64,000 bases of DNA from Talaromyces rugulosus (Eukaryota; Ascomycota; Eurotiomycetes; Eurotiales; Trichocomaceae). Position 1 is the first letter of the stretch. Every line of letters starts with the position of its first letter. The notes under the pieces are model-generated. The model was not told where the DNA came from, made no database searches, and saw only the letters and a program-made list of their open reading frames with translations. The stretch spans positions 5,208,001-5,272,000 of the forward strand of contig NC_049561.1 in the NCBI RefSeq assembly GCF_013368755.1. The letters run 5' to 3'. Shown here piece by piece: positions 58,982 to 64,000 of the stretch. The translations under genes were made by a program, and so were the position numbers.

Positions 58982-60247
58982 CTATTGGGGAGCATTCTTA
59001 TTTCCCGGTCCATACCAATCATCAAAGCCCTAAACAACCCATTAGCCCACCTCGAGAACCCCAAAGATAGAAAATACTAACCAAGTCATGTCCAAACAAA
59101 GGTGTGTTAACACGTTGCTGCTTCCCCTTCGCAGCCATACCATCCAGGACCTCCATATCCTCTTGCGGCAACGTGATCACCTTGAGATTCTGCTCAATGC
59201 GTGCTGGCGTGACGGATTTCGGGAGAACTATGCAACCTCGATTCACTTGATATGAAATCAGAACTGTGGCGGCAGGTACGTTATGCTTATCGGCGATAGC
59301 CTTTACTTCCTCATCACGGAGGAGTGGGGAGTCTAGAACCATACAACTCAGTCACCAACACCGAAAAAAAAATTTGAAGTACAATACAAAGAAGCAGACA
59401 TACCGTTTGATCCCAAAGGACAATACGCTTCGAGCAGTATCCCACGATCCGCGCACCATTTCTTCAATGCGTGCTGCGGGCAGTACGGGTGCAGCTCAAC
59501 CTGATTCACGGCCGGGACAACCGTCCATGTTTTCTCGAGATGCTGGAGATACGGGACACTCCAGTTGGATACGCCAATGGCCTTGGCTTTTCCAGATCCG
59601 TACACAGCCTCCATCTGCCGCCATGTCTCTTGTTGGTTCCACGAGCGGTCGACGGCACGCGTTCCATCGGGGTTCAGGGGGAAGAGCGCGGATGTTTCGT
59701 TCGGGACGAGGCGGCTGGTGTTAGATTAGATGGGTGTGATATGGGTAGCGGGTAGAGGCCTTACACTGGCCAGTGGATCAAATATAGATCTACGTAGTCA
59801 GTTTGTAGATCCTTCAGTGTCTGCGCCAGTCCAGTAGCCACGTCGGTTTGATACGTATTCCAGCTGTGTGGCCAGTCAGTGACAAGCCCATGACAGCTTC
59901 ACTAGGTAAACGAACACTTTGCTGGTAATGAAAATATCTTCTCGGGGTACCCCTGAAGCCTTAACCGCTTCTCCAACCTCTTTTTCTACGGGGAATTAGA
60001 ATGTAAACATGGGATAGAATTAGTAACGAACCATTCTGATAAATCAACGCACAGTCGATATGACGATACCCGCTTTTCAATGCATGCTTTACTGCCTCGC
60101 CGACTTGACCTGATTCAGCACGCCAGGTTCCTGTGAAGAAAATTAATCAACCAGCTTCGAGTAATATAAAATTTTATGCAGCTTACCAAGCCCAATGGCG
60201 GGGATAGAGTTCCCGGTGTTGAGTTTGAAATGCATTAGGAGAGACAT
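58982..60247 (-). CDS. Aldo-keto reductase
   Basis: NADPH-type aldo-keto reductase of roughly 300 residues, split into at least seven exons between ATG 60247 and TAG 58982. Spliced motifs cover the family: [38 protein letters not shown] (catalytic Asp and Tyr), DIFITSKVW (catalytic Lys), DLYLIHWPV (active-site His), [21 protein letters not shown] and AYCPLGSN, then [16 protein letters not shown] for the cofactor phosphate. The last exon, spliced after GHDL, reads [15 protein letters not shown]; without that intron the protein would end at a chance stop near 59022. Resembles glycerol dehydrogenase/xylose reductase-type fungal enzymes; substrate not shown. Same strand as its flanking genes. Confidence 0.9.
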
Positions 60248-60512
60248 CTTAGTAGATGGATAGGAGGGTATGCAGAATTTAGTTGTAGGAGTTGTAATTG
60301 ATATAGACTTTTTAATTCATCAAATTCTAGCATGTTCAGTGAGGGGTTAATTGGGGCGTGGTCGGAGGTGATGTGGAGATAATACATCTCCACTCTAACC
60401 CAACTTCAAAAGCCGAGGGTTGATTCTCCTTATCAATGACATCAATTTATGTCTAAACTACGAATATTGGCTTATTGTGGTACTTTTTGGTTATTTGTAT
60501 TAACAAGTATGC

Positions 60513-63500
60513 CTACTCCCGCTCCAACATCATCAGAACATGTTTAAACCACCGCGACAAACCCCATGGCATAGTCTCCAGTCGTTCCGCAAAAATTGAC
60601 AGGATCTTAGAGCTTGTAAGATCAGAAAGATCCCCCAGTCCTTGGAAATACACCGGTCCTCCGCTTTTCACCCACTCGTGTATGTCATCGAACTCAGACC
60701 CTACCAGGTGGTTTTCAGACTTGACCTAGTAGTGTTTAAACGGGTAGGGAGGCTTACAGGTAACAGTGGTTCTTCTTGATGATGAAGACGGGCCTAGTAT
60801 TTTTTCATCCGAGAATTCGAGAATAGCCCAAAATGTTAATGCGGCGTCGAAGACAAAGACAGTCTCGGAGGGTGCACTACGGGAACGATTTCGTTAATAT
60901 CTGTCCTCCGTAGTTTTGAACGCTTTGCCTGCTTACTCAAATGTAAATCTCAACAGCAATGCACTAAGCTGTCCGGCATGTACAAGGATTGACCTTGCCC
61001 CCAAAGGATCCTCTGCAATACGAGCTCGTAGCCAACTTCTAGCATCCGCCTTGCTCTCCTCGGTCCCACTCTTTCCAGCGGCAACTTTGATATTGTTCAG
61101 GAAAGCGGGCCAGGTGAACTGCATATGGCCGAGGTGTGATAGAGCAGAGACGCTGACGATCAATGAGTTTGGCATGTGAGAGAGCCCGTGGCAATAAACT
61201 GATAACTGGTCGAGGAGTTGTTGGGGATTGCTATAATATTTAATCAGTGTTACCAACCAAACCCCCTACTTCGAAACTGGCGATGAGGACTGACTTTTTA
61301 AAAATCGATGGAAATGAAAGTCGGTATAGCGTATCCGATGACATCGCCGGTCGCGAGAATATGGTATCAAATGCAGCGGCATCGGTACAAAGCCTGCCAT
61401 TGATTAGCCACCAGTGATACACTGTATATACACCGTATGATGGTATAACATGCCTATACAGAGTAAGTGCAACGATAGAATACCCGAACGAACTTAAGGG
61501 CCGCGGTAACTTCTCCGTAGAGAGCAACGAATCCAGTACCGTTCGAAAGTTCGACGACCGTTGCAGAACGTGCTCTAAATTCACACTCTCGCCGGGATTG
61601 GTTCCATTCCAAGCCTCCTCGTCGATTGGAAGAGGGACATTAATCTCGCTGACAGAGAGGAGAGGTGCGATATTCAGAAGGCATGATATCTGCATATCAT
61701 AGAGCTAGTCATCAAATCAGCTAACACTTTTTCTCAGTAATAGTGATGCTTTCTTACATATATTCCCCAGCCTAAATTCCGTCGCCTATCATCATCCTCA
61801 TAAGCTCGCCGAAGCTCGTCTTCAGTCGGCGATGGGTTCTGTTTCTCGAGTTCCTTGACATACGACAAACTTGGTCGCAGAAGGTGCATCCTCCTAGCTG
61901 CTGTAACGAGACTAGCCCTGCTTATCTCTGCATGTTGATAAAGCATTCTAGAGCCACAAAACAGCCCAAAGACGGATTGGAGGAGCAGTGCTTGGATGAA
62001 TACCCTATCAAACATTGCCCGTTGGTCGCTCTCGCGGACATGTGAAATAACTCGACGCGCCAGCTCGTTCAACGCGATTGCAAGCCCGCTTGAACCATCG
62101 TGTGAGTACACTGCGCCAATAGCCGCCATTGTGAGGAGTAAGATTGGCGGTGCGTCGTTCTTGCGGAAGGTGGAGCGGCGGATGATGGGAAGGGTTTCGT
62201 GGAAATGGCGGAAATAGAGATTCACACATGAAGTCAGTGTTTCATTTGAAGGGAAGAATGAAAGATCGACTAAAGGCCATCGTGGTCGATGAGCCGCATG
62301 AACAAGTGAAACGATTTCCTGGCGAGTGGAGTCCTCAATCCCGTCAATAGCTGGGCCTTGAAGACTTAATCGAGACTTTTGATTGACAGGAGGCAGGTCC
62401 AGCTGATTGTCTTGCTGGCTGGGCCGAAATACATGAGGCTAGATACATTTGTATTAGATATTGCGAGAATCAAGGGTTTCCTCCACAACTTACCCATGGC
62501 GTATCAGGTGGCTGGGCATCTCGAATCAATTCTGATGGTTCCATAGAACTTAAACAGCGCATCCCTGGTACCTCAGACGCTGTAAAAGTACCAGGGGAGA
62601 CGTCACCGGTCGGAATAAAACCAAAGGGGGGCACGTTGAGGTTGTCTAGCCCGGATTCATCCATATCCCACCCAAAGAAACTTTCAAAGGGATCCATGGG
62701 GAATTCAAAGAGGGATCCAGCTGTAACTGACGGGAAAGCATCAGCTACTTATTTGTTAGTTGAGATCATTCACATGTAGATATAGGGAACCAAACCAGTT
62801 ACTGGTAATGAAATTTGATTTTGGATATTGGCATTGATATTATGATATCCTAGCTCAACTGGAGCTTGAATATGGGACTCAGAGGCTGCAGCCAGAATAT
62901 CAAGGGACCCTGGGAGGACGGCAGCTTCCTCGCGTCGAATAACCAAGTCCTGAGAGACCAAAAATTCTTCGGAATCCTGGGCTCGCTGGTCAGGGATTGA
63001 ATCTGCCCTTGTGTTGCGATATACACATTTCCACCCTGAGGTTTTACATTTGGTGCAAGTGTGCCCTCGTTTTCCATCGCATCGTACTTTCGAGTTAACG
63101 CAGGATACACTTCTCAAGTCAATGACCGTGTTTCGATAATTCGAGATTCTGTTCTCACCATGCGACTTTGCGTGGAACTTTCACTCTAGACCCGTGTAGA
63201 GAAAGATGTCGAGTCATCACATCTCTATGGATACCAATACTCCATAAGAAAAGTGTTCATAACAACCAACTTCGAAAAGAGAAACTTACCTTCGACCAAA
63301 TCGCTTTTTACATACTGGACACTCGTATTTCACGTCACCAGCATCTATTTTCATAAGTCAGAGGATGAGAGATCATTTTAATAATGAAAAACACTCACGG
63401 CTGCGTTCATGGCGCTGGAGATGCTCTCTTTTTCCGTATACTCGCCCACATCCTGGCCAACTACAGGCAAAGGTTGGTTTCTGGTGTGATTGCCTGGCTT

Positions 63501-63567
63501 TCGGGGTTTCCAAGACCCGTCTTTGATACGCATCATCCGGTATTACGTCGAGGGACGCTGACTGCAT
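60513..63567 (-). CDS. Transcription factor with C2H2 fingers plus Zn2Cys6 cluster
   Basis: Dual zinc regulator with at least eight exons. First exons 63567-63399, 63344-63290, 63224-63159, 63109-62796, 62726-62494, 62438-61758 keep phase. Two C2H2 fingers (FACSWPGCGRVYGKREHLQRHERSH; CPVCKKRFGRRDVMTRHLSLH), the second built across an intron, precede a Zn2Cys6 cluster whose first Cys is itself made by splicing TG|T: ACVSCVNSKVRCDGK, CTKC, GWKC. The fungal TF domain (PF04082) includes LYFRHFHETLPIIRRSTFR, ILLLTMAAIGAVYS and a YEDDDRRRNLGWGIY segment. The junction near 61.2-61.3 kb is unresolved. The C-terminus ends WFKHVLMMLERE. Start ATG 63567 because the upstream extension begins with TTG. 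Likely controls neighbouring metabolic genes; unproven. Confidence 0.85.
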
Positions 63568-63935
63568 TTTGCAAAATTCAAGAATCAAGTCGGCTTCAAA
63601 GTGGGAGGCGGATGAGAAGTGGAGATGGCATTGAAATTCGGGGTCTGCTTTATCCCCGCACTTCGTGGAGAAACCAGGCCAAACTCTGCACTCCAGTATT
63701 CTACCCTCTGGGGATTAGCTTCGGTGATTTCTCCACTTGACATGTGCGGACAGGAACATTATTATTGAAAGCAAGTGAAGTGGCAAGATTATTAGAGTCG
63801 GGATCTCCACTTCTCCACGTTTTTTATCCCCAGATCTTAATAAGATCGCGTGTATATATTAAAGGAATAGGGCATATGTAGCCGGAGACTGGAACACTCA
63901 TCTACTATATGCCACGTGCATTATTATATCTCACC
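63568..63935. promoter_or_regulatory. Divergent promoter, dual zinc regulator / right-edge gene
   Basis: 368 bp. A TATA-like TGTATATATTAAAGG (about 63851-63865) lies about 75 bp before the ATG at 63936. Confidence 0.5.
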
Positions 63936-64000
63936 ATGCCTAATAAAGACGATTTGACTCACAAAGAATATGTGTCGGAGAATGTTGCTGGAGTGTTTGT
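63936..64000 (+). CDS. Start of a gene running off the right edge
   Basis: ATG in a TCACCATGCC context, preceded by a TATA-like box at 63851-63865, opens a frame of 21 codons (MPNKDDLTHKEY...) still open at the window end. Product not identifiable from so few residues. It is divergent from the dual zinc regulator, which could control it. Confidence 0.5.
   Translation, partial: MPNKDDLTHKEYVSENVAGVF

Overview
The window is nuclear DNA of a filamentous ascomycete, most likely a eurotiomycete of the Aspergillus/Penicillium type. Genes are interrupted by short GT-AG introns (about 49-90 nt) with CTAAC/CTGAC-like branch points. Zn2Cys6 and C2H2 transcription factors, a self-sufficient CYP505-type P450, a UstYa-like protein, a DUF1746 DscD homologue and a RIP-mutated pogo/Fot1-type transposon are all fungal hallmarks. 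Exon boundaries were worked out by hand from splice signals and reading-frame phase; in almost every multi-exon gene the summed exons are a multiple of three.

Layout. (1) 0-26 kb, accessory metabolism and regulation: the N-terminal part of a sugar transporter running off the left edge, three Zn2Cys6 regulators, an APH-like kinase fold, a membrane-anchored prolyl-4-hydroxylase-like dioxygenase, 5-oxoprolinase, pectin methylesterase, a tricarballylate-dehydrogenase-like flavoprotein, a GH20 hexosaminidase and an NTF2-like protein. (2) 26-34 kb, housekeeping block: TFIIS, RanGAP, COX17, ALG6 and DscD. (3) 34-40 kb, sparse: a secreted His/Asp-rich protein of unknown function, a previously unmarked two-exon 68-aa membrane protein candidate, a 2.5-kb AT-rich stretch and a UstYa-like (DUF3328) protein. 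(4) 40.8-48.5 kb: the SNF1/AMPK alpha kinase and a 1118-aa CYP505-type P450-reductase fusion. (5) 48.8-56.2 kb, poor and decaying: an F-box/ankyrin gene broken by one in-frame TGA, a small eight-cysteine secreted protein, and a complete 1875-bp transposon with 47-bp inverted repeats whose transposase frame carries seven stops, all explicable as C-to-T changes. (6) 56.2-64 kb, a possible catabolic block: a diaminopropionate ammonia-lyase fused to an M20 amidohydrolase, an aldo-keto reductase, a C2H2+Zn2Cys6 regulator and the start of one further gene at the right edge.

The most interesting items are the lyase-deacylase fusion (it joins in one protein what E. coli encodes as neighbouring ygeX and ygeY, and carries Met where the bacterial enzyme has its second catalytic acid), the orphan UstYa protein, the hidden two-exon microprotein, the RIP-damaged but TIR-intact transposon, and the single-stop ankyrin gene. 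No tRNA, rRNA or CRISPR was found.
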